From contig CM051002.1 of assembly GCA_027704905.1 (NCBI GenBank), positions 4,238,351 through 4,302,350 on the forward strand: 64,000 nucleotides of DNA. The letters are read 5' to 3'. Both the position numbers and the translations under genes were made by a program. Within the stretch, counting starts at the first letter, position 1. Every line of letters starts with the position of its first letter. The DNA is from Muraenolepis orangiensis. Its lineage: Eukaryota; Chordata; Actinopteri; Gadiformes; Muraenolepididae. Shown here one piece after another: positions 45,326 through 60,333 of the stretch. The notes beneath the pieces were generated by a model. It was not told where the DNA came from. It made no database searches and saw nothing but the letters and a program-made list of their open reading frames with translations.

Positions 45326-45598
45326 TGTTTTACAGTCAAACCTTTTTCCGTCATTCACCCATAGTACAAACAATATAACAGAAATGAATAACAGAGTGCA
45401 GAGGAGGATATTGCTGCATCCGTATCAGACATAACTCGTTTTTTTTCGCCATTTTTAACCGTTTACACAGACATTCAACAATCAACGCAATTACGGTGAT
45501 GCGATAAATCAGTGTTTTGTAGAAAAAGAAGCTTGTCGTGATCTATGTAAAAGAAAGACATTTAAAACAGTGTTTTCATGTACTCAGGCCCTTGCAAA

Positions 45599-46763
45599 TG
45601 TAGCAGGAACACTGGGTTCAGGTAACTTTCCCACACTCATCTCTAGGCCCTGAACTCACCACCTAAAGTAGGTTAACTCCTCCCCCAGAGCCAACCCCTA
45701 ATTAACTCGGTATTTAAGGCACCTGTGGCATCATGGCAGCCTTTGGTTTGTTTGCTGCCTGCCTGTTGCCACATGGCCACCATAAGGGTAGGTAAATTGT
45801 CAGATACTGGATGTCATGTTTGATCAGCAACTTAATATTCCTCATGTGCATCTTGTATTAGCACTGAATTACATCCATTTGTATTCGCCTACTGTCAGCT
45901 TGTATCCTGGTCCACCTGGTGTTCCTTTGGCCAAGTGTGATGCCTGAAGTTAACCTGGAGGGATGTGTTGTTCCCCCCTGGCCCTGCTTAGTACTTTAAT
46001 ATTAATCATACTGAGTAGTGGTAAGTTTATAATTACCTAAGTTAAAAGATTGAAATGTCTACTTTGGTATTGTAAACAATGCATTTTTCCTACTAGGCGG
46101 TATCAGCTGCTGTTTTGCTACAGTTAGGTTTTGCTACAGTTAGGTTTTGCTACAGTTAGGTTTTGCTTGAGTTAGGTTTGTGTTTCAATTTAGTTTTGCG
46201 GTCTTATATTTAGGATTTTAGTGTATTTTACTGTTTGCTCGTTTGGACCAACTGGATATTTGTTTCTTCTGCTTTATACTCATTTGTTGTTTCTTTGCCC
46301 CTTGTCGTGGAGTTGGAGCCAGCTAGTGGTGGAGGCTAGGCACACAGTCTGATTCCCTTCACGGCTTGTAGTGGTAGGAGCACTGGGACACGGTTTGTAG
46401 TGAGTTTTGGTTTGCAGTGAGCACCGGTGGTGGGTAAGGGGGACACAGCCCTGTTAGACTGCCTCCCCCTGGCTGGCATCTGCCCACTCCCCTTTTCCCC
46501 TCATTGATTTTAGTAATTTCTTATTTAAAGTGTTTTTACCAAGAATAAACAAATAAATGTGATTGACATGTTGACATCAACTTTTAAACATTTTCATTAT
46601 AATTTAACCACGTCTCTCTCTTGTGTCAGTCACAAACTTGTAGAGCCTTCTTATTTTCTGAGTTGTAAATTAAATATCTCCTGTGGCGAAATTCCCCAGG
46701 TGGCGTTGTCAGGCATTTTGGTATTTGGGTGGCTCTGCCTTTAAAAACGACCACCCCGCCACA
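45599..46763 (+). mobile_element. Candidate solo LTR, 1.17 kb
   Basis: Begins TGTAGCAGGAACACTGGG and ends CCACCCCGCCACA, flanked by CAAA on both sides (45595-45598 and 46764-46767). In + orientation there is a TATA-like GGTATTTAAGGC (about 45710) and AATAAACAAATAAA (46543-46556), an order expected of an LTR. A 4-bp flank match can arise by chance, and no internal region or second LTR exists to confirm it. Confidence 0.45.
46118..46175. repeat. Short tandem repeat, 19-bp unit
   Basis: About three copies of TTTTGCTACAGTTAGG-type unit inside the candidate LTR. Confidence 0.85.
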
Positions 46764-47340
46764 CAAAGTATAGCTTTAAAGAAAACTGATCGAAAGAAAC
46801 GAGAAACAGATGATGAAAATCCTAGCTCATCTCTAGATGGATGGATGTGGTTAAGCAGTGGTAGCATCCCCCCCACACAGCCACAAGGGTTCTTTAAACG
46901 GATCTCTAATAGCAAGTGTGTGTATATGTGTGTCTGTGTGTGTTTGTGGGTGCCAACACAATCGTCAGGCAATAGAGAACAATGACTTCTCAGCTGGGAT
47001 GGTTAGGCAACAGCCCCCCCCCCCCCCCCCCGGTGGCCCTCTGAGTTAAATGTGTTGTTGATTATGAATAAAGATGCATTTGGATGTCATTTCACCACCC
47101 CTCCTGCCCCCACACACGTAATCGCATCATCTTTCTCATGTTGATAGGGGAGGGTGTCTGAAGATGATGCGATCAGATAACGGCTGAGTCAGACTGGATG
47201 TTAGGTACATTGGCTGCTAATTGAATGTCCCGCTGGACAATTGGCTTTTGATTGATGTAATTTATAATTAACATTGGTGTGCATGTAACGCATCATCCAA
47301 GCGGCATGGGCCGTATCGTTAATTGCAACAAACATAATAG
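46764..47340. other. Unassigned sequence
   Basis: A C run at 47013-47031 and nothing else recognised. Confidence 0.4.
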
Positions 47341-47344
47341 TGAT

Positions 47345-47768
47345 ACACAGAGCACAGACATGTTTGGACCTACATCCACTCTGGTCCTCAACACCGGAGC
47401 ACCCCAAGGCTGCTGCCTCATTCCCCGGCTGTACTCGCTGTACACACATGAATGTACTGCCACGCACAGCAATAATTGGATTATCAAGTTTGCAGACGAC
47501 ACCACAGTCATCGGCCTGATAAGCGAGGGCGACAAAATGGAGTACAGAGATGAGGTAGTCCAGCTGACGCGATAGTGTGAGGACAACAGGCTCGCACTGA
47601 ATGCACCCACTCCACCATCAGTGTGGACCTGCAACACGGAGGTCATGCTGAAGAAGGCACACCAGCGCTTCTACCGTGGCACCGTAGAGAGCGCCCTGAC
47701 GAGTGGCGTCATTGTGTGGTACGGCAACACCACTGCACGGGACAAGAAAGCCATCAAGAGTAACTGTA
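47345..47768 (+). mobile_element. CR1/L2-type LINE fragment (RT palm and C-terminal pieces)
   Basis: Reads NTGAPQGCCLIPRLYSLYTH then WIIKFADDTTVIGLISEG, the core catalytic blocks of the reverse transcriptase (FADD). After a deletion come FYRGTVESALTSGVIVWYGN and TTARDKKAIKS. It lacks both ends and breaks off exactly where the next element starts. Confidence 0.8.
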
Positions 47769-50640
47769 ACTAAGATGGCGCCGACGACGGCCGCCGTGGT
47801 GTACCGCTGCACACAATTTTTTGTTATTTGTTGTGTTTGGCGAAACCTACAGCATTGAGGAGTTAGTTAACATAAGGGTGTGGTTAGTGGTCAGAGGAAC
47901 TGCAGCCTTTTGCAGAACTGCAGTTAAAACTTGGATCCGACACACAGGGTAAGCGCGCCAGATCACTGGTGCGCCTACGTTGGCGGGGAAACAGGACCCC
48001 TTTACCTGGAATATTCCTGGCAAACCTGCAGTCCCTATGCAACAAAATGGATGAACTAAGACTTATGGTGGCGAGAAATAGTGACTTCTCTTCATCCTCG
48101 GTTCTTTCATTCATGGAGACATGGCTGAGGGAATTGATACCCGATTCCGCTCTCCAGCTCGAAGGGTTTTAACTTTTTAGAGCGGACCGTGTCGCTTTGC
48201 TGAGCAGAAAAAGCAGGGGTGGAGGGTCTGCTTCTTGGTGAATGAATCTTGGTGTAAGGATGTGACAGGGATTTATCAGCATTGCTGCCCATTGCTGGAA
48301 ACCCTGTTCATAAACTGCCGACCCTTCTATTCTCCCCGTGAGTTCAGTTAATTCATTCTGGTGTGTGTTTACATTCCTCTCGTCGTGCTAGCCGGCTGAC
48401 CAAATAATGACTGTGGAACGAAAATACCCGGATTTATTTGTTGACTTCAACAGAGCGAACCTCAGCAGCGATCTCCCGAAATATCGGCAGCAGATTAAAT
48501 GCGCAACCAGAGGGGAACGCACTTTAGACCACTGCTACACAACCCTCAACAATGCCTACCACACCGCCTCCTGAGCTGCGCTAGGTCACTCAGACCATGA
48601 CATTGTCCACTTGATATCGAAATACAGGCAGAAACTAAAACTCTCTAAGCCTGTGGTCGGGTCTTTCAAGTTGTGGACTAGCGAGGCCCAGGAGAAAACT
48701 AGCGCCATGTTGGATAATGCTGGCGGTGGCGCAGAGTTTTCAATGGGCGATAGAGGCTGCGGGCGGTGATCTAGATGTGTACGCAGACATTGTGACGTCA
48801 TTCACCTTCTCGCTCCAGAGTTCATTACAATAATGACAAACCCTGGTTCTCAGTGAAATTCAGGAAGATAAGGCTGTTGAAGGAAGAAGCACGGAGGAGT
48901 GGGGACAAGGACCGGTTTAAGGAGGCAAGTACACATACTGCAAGGCCATCAAGGAGGCCAGACGACGCTACTCTGAAAAACTCCAACATCAGTTCTCAGA
49001 TGGCCAATCATCCTCTGTCTGGAAAGGCCTCCGACAGATAAACTAAAACCGAAGTCCCCCCATTCATCTGATGATTCACGCCTTGTCAACGACCTGAACG
49101 AGTTCTACTGCTGATTTGAAACACAACGGACTCCCCATCAACCCCCACTCCCCTCCCCCACAACACCTTCCACCCAACCCCACCCCCTCAACACCTTCCA
49201 CCCAACCCCCACCCCCCTCAACACCTTCCACACCTGCAGCAATCCAGGCCCCTCCACTGCTGCCTCCCTATCCCCCACTTTGCAGCACACCCCCTCCTCA
49301 TCCAGGAAAAGGACGTGAACCGCCTGTTGGTGGCCGGAGCGGACTCTGTCTCCCCCTCCGTCCTGAAGTACTGCACTGACCATCTGTCTCCGGTGTTTAC
49401 CAACATCTTCAATGCCTCACTAGAGACATGCCATGTTCTAGCCTGCTTCAAGACCTCCCCCATCATTCCTGTCCCAAAGAAAACGAAGATCACAGGACTC
49501 AACGATTACCGGCCCGTCGCACTGACCTCTGTAGCCATGAAGTCATTGGAGCGCCTGGTGTTAGCCCACCTCAAAGCCATCACTGACCCCCCACTGGACC
49601 CCCTACAGTTTGTATATATTGTCAACAGGTCTGTAGACGATGCTGTGAGCATGGCCCTCCACTTCACCCTGCAGCATTTGGATGCCACAGGCACCTATGC
49701 CAGGATCCTGTTCGTGGACTTCCGCTCTGCATTCAACACCATCCTCCTGCTCACAATGGAGCACGTGCTCTCTCAGCTGGGAATGCCTGACTCTACCTGC
49801 AGGTGGATCACTGACTTCCTTACGAACAGGAAACCGCATGTGAAGCTGGGCAAAACCATCTCTCTCCAGGTCCACCAGCACAAGGCTGCATTATTTCTCC
49901 CCTACTCTTCTCCCTGTACGCAAACAGCTGCACCTCCAGCCACGAGTCTGTCAAGCTCCTGAAGTTTGTGGACGACACCACCCTCATCGGACTCATCTCT
50001 GGGTGGATGCGTCTGCCTATAGGAGGGAGAACAACAGACTGCTGACCAGGTGTGGTGGTAACAACCTGGAGCTAAACGCTCTAAAACAGTGGAGATGGTT
50101 GTGGACTTCAGAAAGAGCCCAGCCCCCATCACCCTACACAACTCCCCGGTTCACACCGTGGAGTCCTTCCGCTTCCTGGGCACCATCATCTCCCGGGACC
50201 TCAAGTGGGAGCTGAACATCAGCTCCCTGACCAAGATGACCCAGCAGAGGCTATTCTTCCTGCGGCAGCTGAAGATATTCAACATGCCTCAGTCCATGAT
50301 GGTTCTCTTCTACACCTCCATCATTGAGTCCATCCTCAACTTCTCCATCACCACCTGGTTTCCCGCTGCCACTGCAAGTCCAACCTGCGGCGTGTCATAC
50401 GCTCTGCGGAGAGAGTGATCGGCTGCAACCTGCCTTCCCTCCAGACCCTGCATGACTCCAGGGCCCTGAAGCGGGCCAGAAGGATTATGGCCAACCCCTC
50501 TCACCCAGGCCACAGGTCTTTTTTCACTGCTCCCCTCCGGCAGGAGGTTGCGGGCCATAAGGTCAAGAACTGAACGCCTCAAACAGAGCTTCCCCACGGC
50601 CTCCAGCCTCGTCAATGAGGCCCGCCTCGCCCTCTGAAGA
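47769..50640 (+). mobile_element. CR1/L2-type LINE, degenerate but spanning 5' end to ORF2 end
   Basis: The 5' end has AAGATGGCGCCGACGACGG. Then follow endonuclease pieces (LRWRGNRTPLPGIFLANLQS, NKMDELRLMVARNSDFSS, ETWLRELIPDSALQLEGF), a linker (DLNEFY), and reverse transcriptase (ADSVSPSVLKYCTDHLSPVF, NDYRPVALTSVAMKSLERLV, ILFVDFRSAFNTI, KFVDDTTLIGLIS). In this last block the usual ADD is VDD. The C-terminus is FRFLGTIISRDLKWELNIS and beyond. Stops and shifts are frequent. No 3' UTR tail is recognised after 50640. Confidence 0.8.
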
Positions 50641-50699
50641 CCACACCCCCCCCCCATCTCGACCCCTCTCACCCAGGCCCCAGTCTCTCTGCACCTCTC

Positions 50700-52337
50700 C
50701 TCTCCAGTAGGAGGCTCCCCATTCCCCCACAAGCCAACACGGACACAGCGCTGAGAGAACTGTATGGGGCTATCAGCGAACAGGAGTCAGCACACCCTGA
50801 GGCTGCTCTCATCGTGGTGGGGGACTTCAACAAGGCGAACCTGAAGAAGGTTCTCCCGAAGTTCTACCAACACATAACAAGCAACACACGGGGTGAGCGG
50901 ATCCTCGACCACTGCTACACTCCCTTCCATCACGGAAGGGAGTGTAGCAGTGGTCGAGGATCCGCTCAAGGCCCTCCTCCGCCCACTGTATCAGACCACC
51001 GCTCTATCCAGCTACTCCCCGCCTATAGAGCCTGTTACAACCTCCGTAAGACCATCGTCACTGCCAAGCAGGAGACAGAGTGGAGGAGAAATTCAAGAGC
51101 CATGACGTGAGGGGTATGTGGCAGGGGCTACAGACGATAACGAACTTCAGAGGGAGAACCAGTTGTGTAGAGAACTCCTCTACCTCCCTCCCAGGAGAGC
51201 TAAATACTTTTTTGCTCGGTTCGACGTGAACGGCAGCTCGCCGAAGCCAGCGCCGCCTGAGGAGACCAGCCTGCTGAACATCGCGTCCTCAGAGCATGAG
51301 TAGACCAGTTGGCAGGAGTCTTTGCAGACATCTTCAACCTCTCCCTGTCCCAGGCTATTGTTCCCGTGGTCTTTAAGATGTCCACCATCGTGCCTGTCCC
51401 TAAACAACCCAAGGTAACATGCCTGAATGACTAAAGACCTGTAGCCCTCACCTCGATTGTCAGCAAATTCTTCGAGAGGTTGGTCAAGGACACCCCAGCA
51501 GTGGTGCCAGGACAACAGCCTCGCCCTCAACGTCAAGAAGACCAAGGAGCTGATCGTGGACTACCTGGAAGCAGAGAGGAGAGCACGGCCCTATCTCCAT
51601 CGACAGTGTTGCAGTAGAGAGGGTCAGCAGCATCAAGTTCCTCTGCGTGCATATCTCCGAGGACCTCACATGGTCCACGCACACCACACACGTGGTGAAA
51701 AGGGCCCAACAACGCCTGTATTTCCTCAGGCGTCTGAGGAAATTCAGCATGGGCCCCCGCATCCTGATAATATTCTATACCGGCACCATCGAGAGTGTTC
51801 TTACAGGGTGTATCACCGCCTGGTACGGGAACTGCACCGCACTCCAGTGCAGAGCGCTTCAAAGGGTGGTGCGGATGGCCCAGTAAATTGTTGGAGGTGA
51901 GCTCCCCTCCCTCCTGGATATATACAACCAGTGGTGCATGGCCAAGGCCTAACGCATCATAAAAGACAATGCCCACCCCAGTCACAAACTGTATTCACTT
52001 TTAGTATCAAGTACCGTACAAATAGACTCCGAGATAGCTTCCACAGTCAGGCCATCAGACTGCTGAACAAGGGCGTATAGAATATAACAATGTATATTTT
52101 ATTACATTGACTTATATATACATATTGCTCTTTTTCTGTGACGATATTACATTTTCTAAATTCCATTTTTATTTTATATATTTAACTTTATACAGTTTTG
52201 TACTTTTTTTTAACTTATTTTATTCTATTCTGTTATTTTATTATTATAACTGCTGTCTGTCGTCGGGTATTGCACATAAGATTTTCACTCACTGCTTTAT
52301 ACTTGAAACTACTGAAGTGACAATACATTTGACGAGG

Positions 52338-52340
<3 letters not shown>
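50700..52340 (+). mobile_element. CR1/L2-type LINE, internally deleted, with 3' UTR
   Basis: Endonuclease piece: IPPQANTDTALRELYGA, ALIVVGDFNKANLKKVLPKF, GERILDHCYTPF. It is followed by a hairpin duplication at 50894-50968 and a linker piece (FFARFDVNG, LAGVFADIFNLSLSQAIVP). A jump at about 51495 removes most of the reverse transcriptase. The C-terminus (VKRAQQRLYFLRRLRKFS, TAWYGNCTALQCRALQRVV) and a 3' UTR with GTCGTCGGGTATTGCACATA match 23918-24746 and 30017-30644 in the opposite orientation. Confidence 0.82.
50894..50968. repeat. Perfect inverted repeat, 35-bp arms, 5-base loop
   Basis: The left arm 50894-50928 (TGAGCGGATCCTCGACCACT onward) is repeated exactly as its reverse complement at 50934-50968, with loop ATCAC. 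It lies in the endonuclease coding part of the LINE, at the conserved LDHCYTPF codons. Confidence 0.95.

Positions 52341-52368
<28 letters not shown>
52340..52368. repeat. (TA)n tract after LINE 3' end
   Basis: About 14 TA units. Confidence 0.93.
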
Positions 52369-52371
<3 letters not shown>

Positions 52372-52423
52372 TTTGTTTACATACTCTATAAGTATCATAA
52401 TATGAATTATGCACACATATACA

Positions 52424-52622
52424 GTCCATCCATCTTCTCCCGCTTATCCGTAATCGGGTCGCGGAGGTAGCAGCTTCAGCAGGGGACTCAAATCTTCCCT
52501 CTCCCTGGCAACTTCGACTAGCTCTGACTGGGGGATCCCGAGGTGTTCCCAGGCCAGTGTGGAGATGTAATCCCCCCCACCTGTACCTTGGTCTGCCCCG
52601 TGGTCTCTTCCCAGTTAGATGT
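52424..52622 (-). mobile_element. LINE 3' remnant (CCATCCATCTTCTCCCGCTTATCC family)
   Basis: TCCATCCATCTTCTCCCGCT, TATCCGTAATCGGGTCGCGG and GTTCCCAGGCCAGTGTGGAG form a very common fish LINE end; in the minus sense it encodes an ORF2 C-terminus resembling DYISTLAWEHLG. I am unsure whether the family is RTE-like or another clade. Confidence 0.6.
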
Positions 52623-52997
52623 TCACATATACAGTATCAAATTATTTTGCTACTATTCTGGCACCTGAGCACGTAGCAGGGCGCACATCGCCAGATAGCT
52701 AAACACCTTCAACTTGATCCAATGACTTCAATGATGAGCCCAAAGTACGTTACGGACGTGCACTTCTACGTCCATTTATTGAAGATGGTCAAGTAATTTA
52801 AGTGTGAAACTGTAAACAATACAAAGGGCAACTATCAATAAAGTACACAATTATTACGAAATATAACAAATATGAGCACATCAAATCTCTAAATACATAG
52901 ATGAACGAATATATACTCACAAACAAAGCTTCTTTTAAGATCACACCAGCAGATGGAACAAGATTGAAAGCCCTTGAACAATGCTGATTACTAGCTT

Positions 52998-53082
52998 GCT
53001 TTCCGGAAAATGGCGCTGCTCTGATCACGTGACTAACAACCCACGTGAATTCTAACAACCAATGAGAATCTCGATGTAATTA
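52998..53082. promoter_or_regulatory. Cluster of promoter-type motifs
   Basis: Within 85 bases: an ETS-like TTTCCGGAAAATGGCGC (with a YY1-like ATGGCG), two CACGTG E-boxes (ATCACGTGAC and CCACGTGAA), and CCAATGAG. No transcript or ORF can be linked to it, so it may be chance or part of an unrecognised transposon. Confidence 0.25.
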
Positions 53083-53282
53083 AGAAAAATAGGAAACATT
53101 TACCTAATGGCCTATAGGTGTCACTAGAACCCCTTAAACAGAAAGAAAATAGGTAGGAACACAAACAAGGAATGCACATAACATTACAGCTACTTCTCTG
53201 TTTAGTGTAGTATTGTATTTTAAGAATAATCTTACTTGGTGGGCAAGACACAAGACACTATACACTTAATGACCGACCCTAA

Positions 53283-53420
53283 TACATTACATTACTGTCA
53301 TTTAGCAGACACTTTTATCCAAAGCGACATACCAGCTTGGTGTGTTTCAACAAACGAAGGTAAGAGAACAACTCGTCACCAGAAGTCAAAAGTGCATTTA
53401 ATTTCTAACAAGTCTAAAGT
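53283..53420 (-). mobile_element. SINE/LINE tail, minus orientation
   Basis: TACATTACATTACTGTCATT, AGCAGACACTTTTATCCAAA and GCGACATACCAGC are the reverse complement of the tail family at 45150-45325. Confidence 0.72.
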
Positions 53421-53615
53421 CTAACAATATTTCATGCAAAAGTTTATGCAAATATACTAAGACTATTCCAGATGGGTTAAGAAGTTCAGTCCCTCCAGTA
53501 GTTGAAACAAACACTGTGTTAATTTAATAAGATGTTTCTGATTCCTATTGCTTGATGTTTTTGTATGGATTTGATGGCCTCGAAGGAAAGTGACTTATCT
53601 CAATCTTTATCTAAT

Positions 53616-53855
53616 TCTGGAGGATTGAATCCTCTTTAATGGTCACATACATGTACACACACAGTGAAATTTGTTTCTCTGCATTTAACCCATCCTAGTA
53701 TTAGGAGCAGTGGGAGCAGCTATTTTATATACAGCTGCCTGGGAGCAGTGTAAGGGTCTTTGTGCAAGGGCACCTTGGGCAGCACTGCCCAGGTGTTGCA
53801 GGGACTTCCGGTGCCCAAGCCAGATCCCAATAGCCTGAGCTATCCTGCCACCTCC
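53616..53855 (-). mobile_element. tRNA-derived SINE
   Basis: Tail GGAGGATTGAATCCTCTTTA, body TTCTCTGCATTTAACCCATC and TAGTATTAGGAGCAGTGGGA, head TAGCCTGAGCTATCCTGCCA (degraded A-box region in the minus sense). Confidence 0.72.
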
Positions 53856-54249
53856 AATGACACTGTAAATGTGTGATGTATGGTTCACACAACGCACTGG
53901 ATCCTAAAAAGGTCTGGTGTTTGCTCTCGGCTGCGGGGCTTCCACTTACAAAGAGGAGGGAAGGGCTGAAAGTGATCTGCCTCCACCTGACCTTCCCTGT
54001 CTTAAAGACATCCATCCAATTATCTTCCTTCTTTTGCACTTCGCTGCTCATTAGTCTTGAGGTTATTTCCCTGTGGCTAGTCACCAGGGCAGTTTGATAA
54101 GGCGTTAGACACAGCTTTCCTGTCCCCGTTATCACCACACTGATCAGGAGTGATGGAAAACCTCAACAATACCCAGGAAAAATGTATTATATGTATAATG
54201 AAACTAAGCTAACTAAGTGTCTCTACGAGCTCCGACTGTTTATTTAGTT

Positions 54250-54415
54250 TACTTAGATTATTTTGTTTATTTTTATTGTTTTTTTGTTTATTTTTATTGT
54301 ATATATTTTTTTTTTATGGTATTGTTTTGGAGATGCAAACTGCGGGAGGGAATGGGGAGTAAGGATTCCAATGTACTTGTTACAAATGGCCAGTAAAAAT
54401 ATCTTGTATCTTGTA
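54250..54415 (+). mobile_element. LINE 3' end (CR1/L2-type), plus orientation
   Basis: GGGAGGGAATGGGGAGTAAG, GATTCCAATGTACTTG, TAAAAATATCTTGTATCTTG; sense version of the 8051/10064 tail family with a variant terminal repeat. Confidence 0.6.
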
Positions 54416-54463
54416 AGTATACTTACAACTACACTGCAACTGTTCCTAGAATGACCTGCTCTG

Positions 54464-55582
<1,119 letters not shown>

Positions 55583-55835
55583 GATTCAAGATTTTAAATT
55601 GCAAAATTTTCAAAAGCTTTTTAAAGTGCTAGTAGTTAAGCAGCATCATGAATACAGTGCAGTACAGTGCAGAACAGTGCAGCAACTGTAATGAGTCCAG
55701 CAAAAGTATGATAGTGTATAATAGTGTAATGTAATATGGATGACAATGTTATGATAGTGGCAGCACTCCTAGCAGTTCATTAGGCGCACTGCCTGTGGAT
55801 AAAAACTGTCCTTGAACCTGGTAGTCCTTGTTGTA
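55583..55835 (-). mobile_element. LINE 3' end and ORF end (CR1/L2-type), minus orientation
   Basis: TCAAGATTCAAGATTTTAAA, CAGTGCAGAACAGTGCAGCA, GATGACAATGTTATGATAGT, GGCAGCACTCCTAGCAGTTC and CTTGAACCTGGTAGTCCTTG, in the same order as at 8051-8490. Confidence 0.72.
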
Positions 55836-56544
55836 GCCTACATGCCGGCAAATAATGGCAAAGGCGGGACAAAAAGAGAAATGCCAAATTAATGTTAAGT
55901 AATGCGACTGTAGGAAGCAAATGCGCAATCCCAGGCATTTATGGTGAAAAAGAAGACGTCTGGTGACCCTGTTTACCTTTCCTCCATGTTGCCTGCACCC
56001 CCGGTTCTCCAGTTGCTTTTGTTTGCTAGTTGATGCTGAATGGTGCGAGCTGTGACCCCAGAGACACGGAGAGCATCGGCAACAACCACAGCCGTTTTTT
56101 AACACTATCGCTATGTGTGGATAGAGATGAGGTTGACATGCGGCTGAATCCCTCTTTAACATCAAAATGCAGTCCTGTGAAAAGGTGCCTTGATGCTAGC
56201 TGTATGTGCTGCTCTTTTGGATGTCTTGTGCATGTTCTGCAAGGGAGGGAGACTTCTTGATGCTAAACCTGAAAAATTGTAACTGACTAGGCTGTAGCTG
56301 GTTTCCTCTCATATTGTTAAAGGGTGATGCAGCCTGCTGTTTCAGCCAGCCTGTGATGTTGACACCCAAGGATGTATTCTGGTAAAACACATTAGAATTA
56401 GGGTTACACGCCACATCGGATGTGATTGGTTCATTCCTGTAGATGTTTGTTCACATGTCCTGGGCAGAGGCCAGGTGGTGATTGCCACCAATTTTGTGCC
56501 ATTACTCAATCTTATAAGTTGGGGATTTGACAAAACCGCTGCCA

Positions 56545-56785
56545 TGTCAGGACCGAACTATGGACCCGAACCCAAATGCACGACTCGAGACAATCAGACA
56601 GGAAAACATGATGGAGGGAAGTTAAATGTTATGCGCTGCTGCTGCGAGTGAGAGTTAACAAGGGGGGCGTGGCTATCCGGGCGAGTGCTGTGTAAATGAC
56701 ACAGGAATGCGAAACGTGACAAGGGGGGCGTGGCTACCTGGGTGAGTGCTGTGGACGCGGGGAGGCAGGAATGCAAACCGTGACA
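56545..56785. mobile_element. Solo LTR, 241 bp
   Basis: The ends are TGTCAGGACC and ACCGTGACA with a perfect 5-bp duplication TGCCA (56540-56544 and 56786-56790). The interior has CCCAAATGCACGACTCGAGA and two GGGGGGCGTGGCTA units, linking it to 26718-28371 and 19873-19932. Confidence 0.75.
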
Positions 56786-56790
56786 TGCCA

Positions 56791-58074
56791 CACTAGCGTG
56801 ACATAATTATTACACCACTATCGCTATTTGCTGTGGTAAACACCTGCTGACATGAATGAGCAAGTGTCTGACACAAAGATATGGATATGGGAATTTCTTA
56901 TGGGAAACCTAGAATATACTTTTTACTTAAACCTGCAGTATGGCACTTCTACTGCAGCATTTTACTCAAAAAAAAATATTATCTGAACTAGAAAGTGTCT
57001 CCAGAATAAAATGCATCCATCCATGATCCAATCCATGTAGGCAGTTATTCCTCTAAATTAGTTTTATTCTGGTCATCGTTTGCCCCCTAGACCCCCCGGG
57101 GGTCATGTCAGACACCAGCTACAACTCCAGCCACAAGAGGTTTCCAATGGAAAATTCATACATCAGGTTTAACATTATATATATATCTTTTTTAATTTCC
57201 GTAAAGACATAAAAAATAAAGGTTTCTGGGTTTCATTTCATACATTCATATTTCTTCATGATGATGTAACATTCTCCCAGTGTGACCTAATGTATACACT
57301 CTCTATAGCACACTTTTGAACTACTAACGACTGTTCCCTTCTGAATTGTACATCATTTTTCAGGTAAATTGATGCTCAGTTGGTAACATGGAAGGAAAAA
57401 AGGAAATTTCAGCTTGACCAATTGAATCAAACATCAACCAAGAACAACCTACAGACCATCCTCTCCATCACAGCCAGATCTGCTGCTCCACCCTACAGCG
57501 CTTTCATAGCCGGATGCAGTAGCAGGGCGACGGAGGTTTGAACCCAGAAGGATTACGGTAAGCTCACATGTGCCTGGTGGTCCAAGGCTCTTATTCATTA
57601 TTAAGATTACCATTTATTTTTGTGGCCCCATAAACAAGATGATAATTGCCAGTCGTTAGTAATTAGATTAGATTAATATAGTGCATGTAATTAGATTACA
57701 TAGTGCATAATAATAAATAAACCGGAAAAGAGACTTGAAAACATGGATGTTTCAGTGCAGTTATGTGAAATACATGCGGATGCTCTTTTCTATGCAAATG
57801 TATCTGCGGTAAGTATGTAATTGGTCCCCAAACTAATTGCGTTGTATTTTTTCATAAATCAGTCAACAAGTCAAGTAGGCCTACCAACACTTTAGCTCGT
57901 GGTTATTGTCATTCAGCAAAAGTATTATGCTGATTAGCCAAACCAAATGAGCCATCAAGTACCCAGTAATTACAATATAAATAGATTGTATGATATTGTC
58001 GCCATATGGATATAGAGGGCCAGAATGACTAGAACTCACAACACAAAGAAAAGGAATAATGAAGCCATTTTAGA
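56791..58074. other. Unassigned sequence
   Basis: About 1.3 kb with no recognised repeat or coding region. Confidence 0.4.
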
Positions 58075-58183
58075 ACACCCACACACACCACACACACCCA
58101 CACCACACCACACCACACCACCACCACACCGAGACAAGTACGACATATAGACACATGCACAGGCACACACACATACACACACA

Positions 58184-58237
<54 letters not shown>
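58075..58237. repeat. CAC-rich and (TA)n simple repeats
   Basis: CACACCA words at 58078-58130, then TA repeats at 58185-58236. Confidence 0.92.
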
Positions 58238-59708
<1,471 letters not shown>

Positions 59709-60298
59709 TACAGTCACAATTGCCACCAAGTTAGTGAAATGTAAGCAATTCCACACTAAAGATATTTTTTAAACAGCCACATCGTTACCAAGTGGGTCAT
59801 TTGGCAGATTTTGGATTAGAATAGATTTTACATAAATGTACAAAGTAATCCAAATGATTAATGATGTATGCTGTAATTATTAGCTAATTAAAATAGATTT
59901 CAGTTAAATCCTGAATGCATTGTTTGTGGTGTGGTCCCAGACCAGAGATTTGAATGGAAGAAGAAAGAAAAGTATTTTTAATTGTGCATTAACATTATGC
60001 CATGATGCATGAATAATATTATATGCTAAACATAACTTCAACACCTCAGTGCTGAAGTCTGCTTACCTAACTTCAACCTGTCGCTGCCTTATGCATGTTT
60101 ACAGCACCTCCCTTGTGTGTGCAGTTTCAATGATGACTTTTCTCATTAAACGGAGCAAAGGAGTTCACATCACATTTGCAGTAATGTCGTGTGAACCTAC
60201 CTGTGCTGCTTGACTTCTGGGTTCTGCACCAGAGGGCCGGGGCCCCCAAGCTCTTCACAGAATACTGACTCCAGCTCGCTAGATTTTTTATATGTATT

Positions 60299-60333
<35 letters not shown>

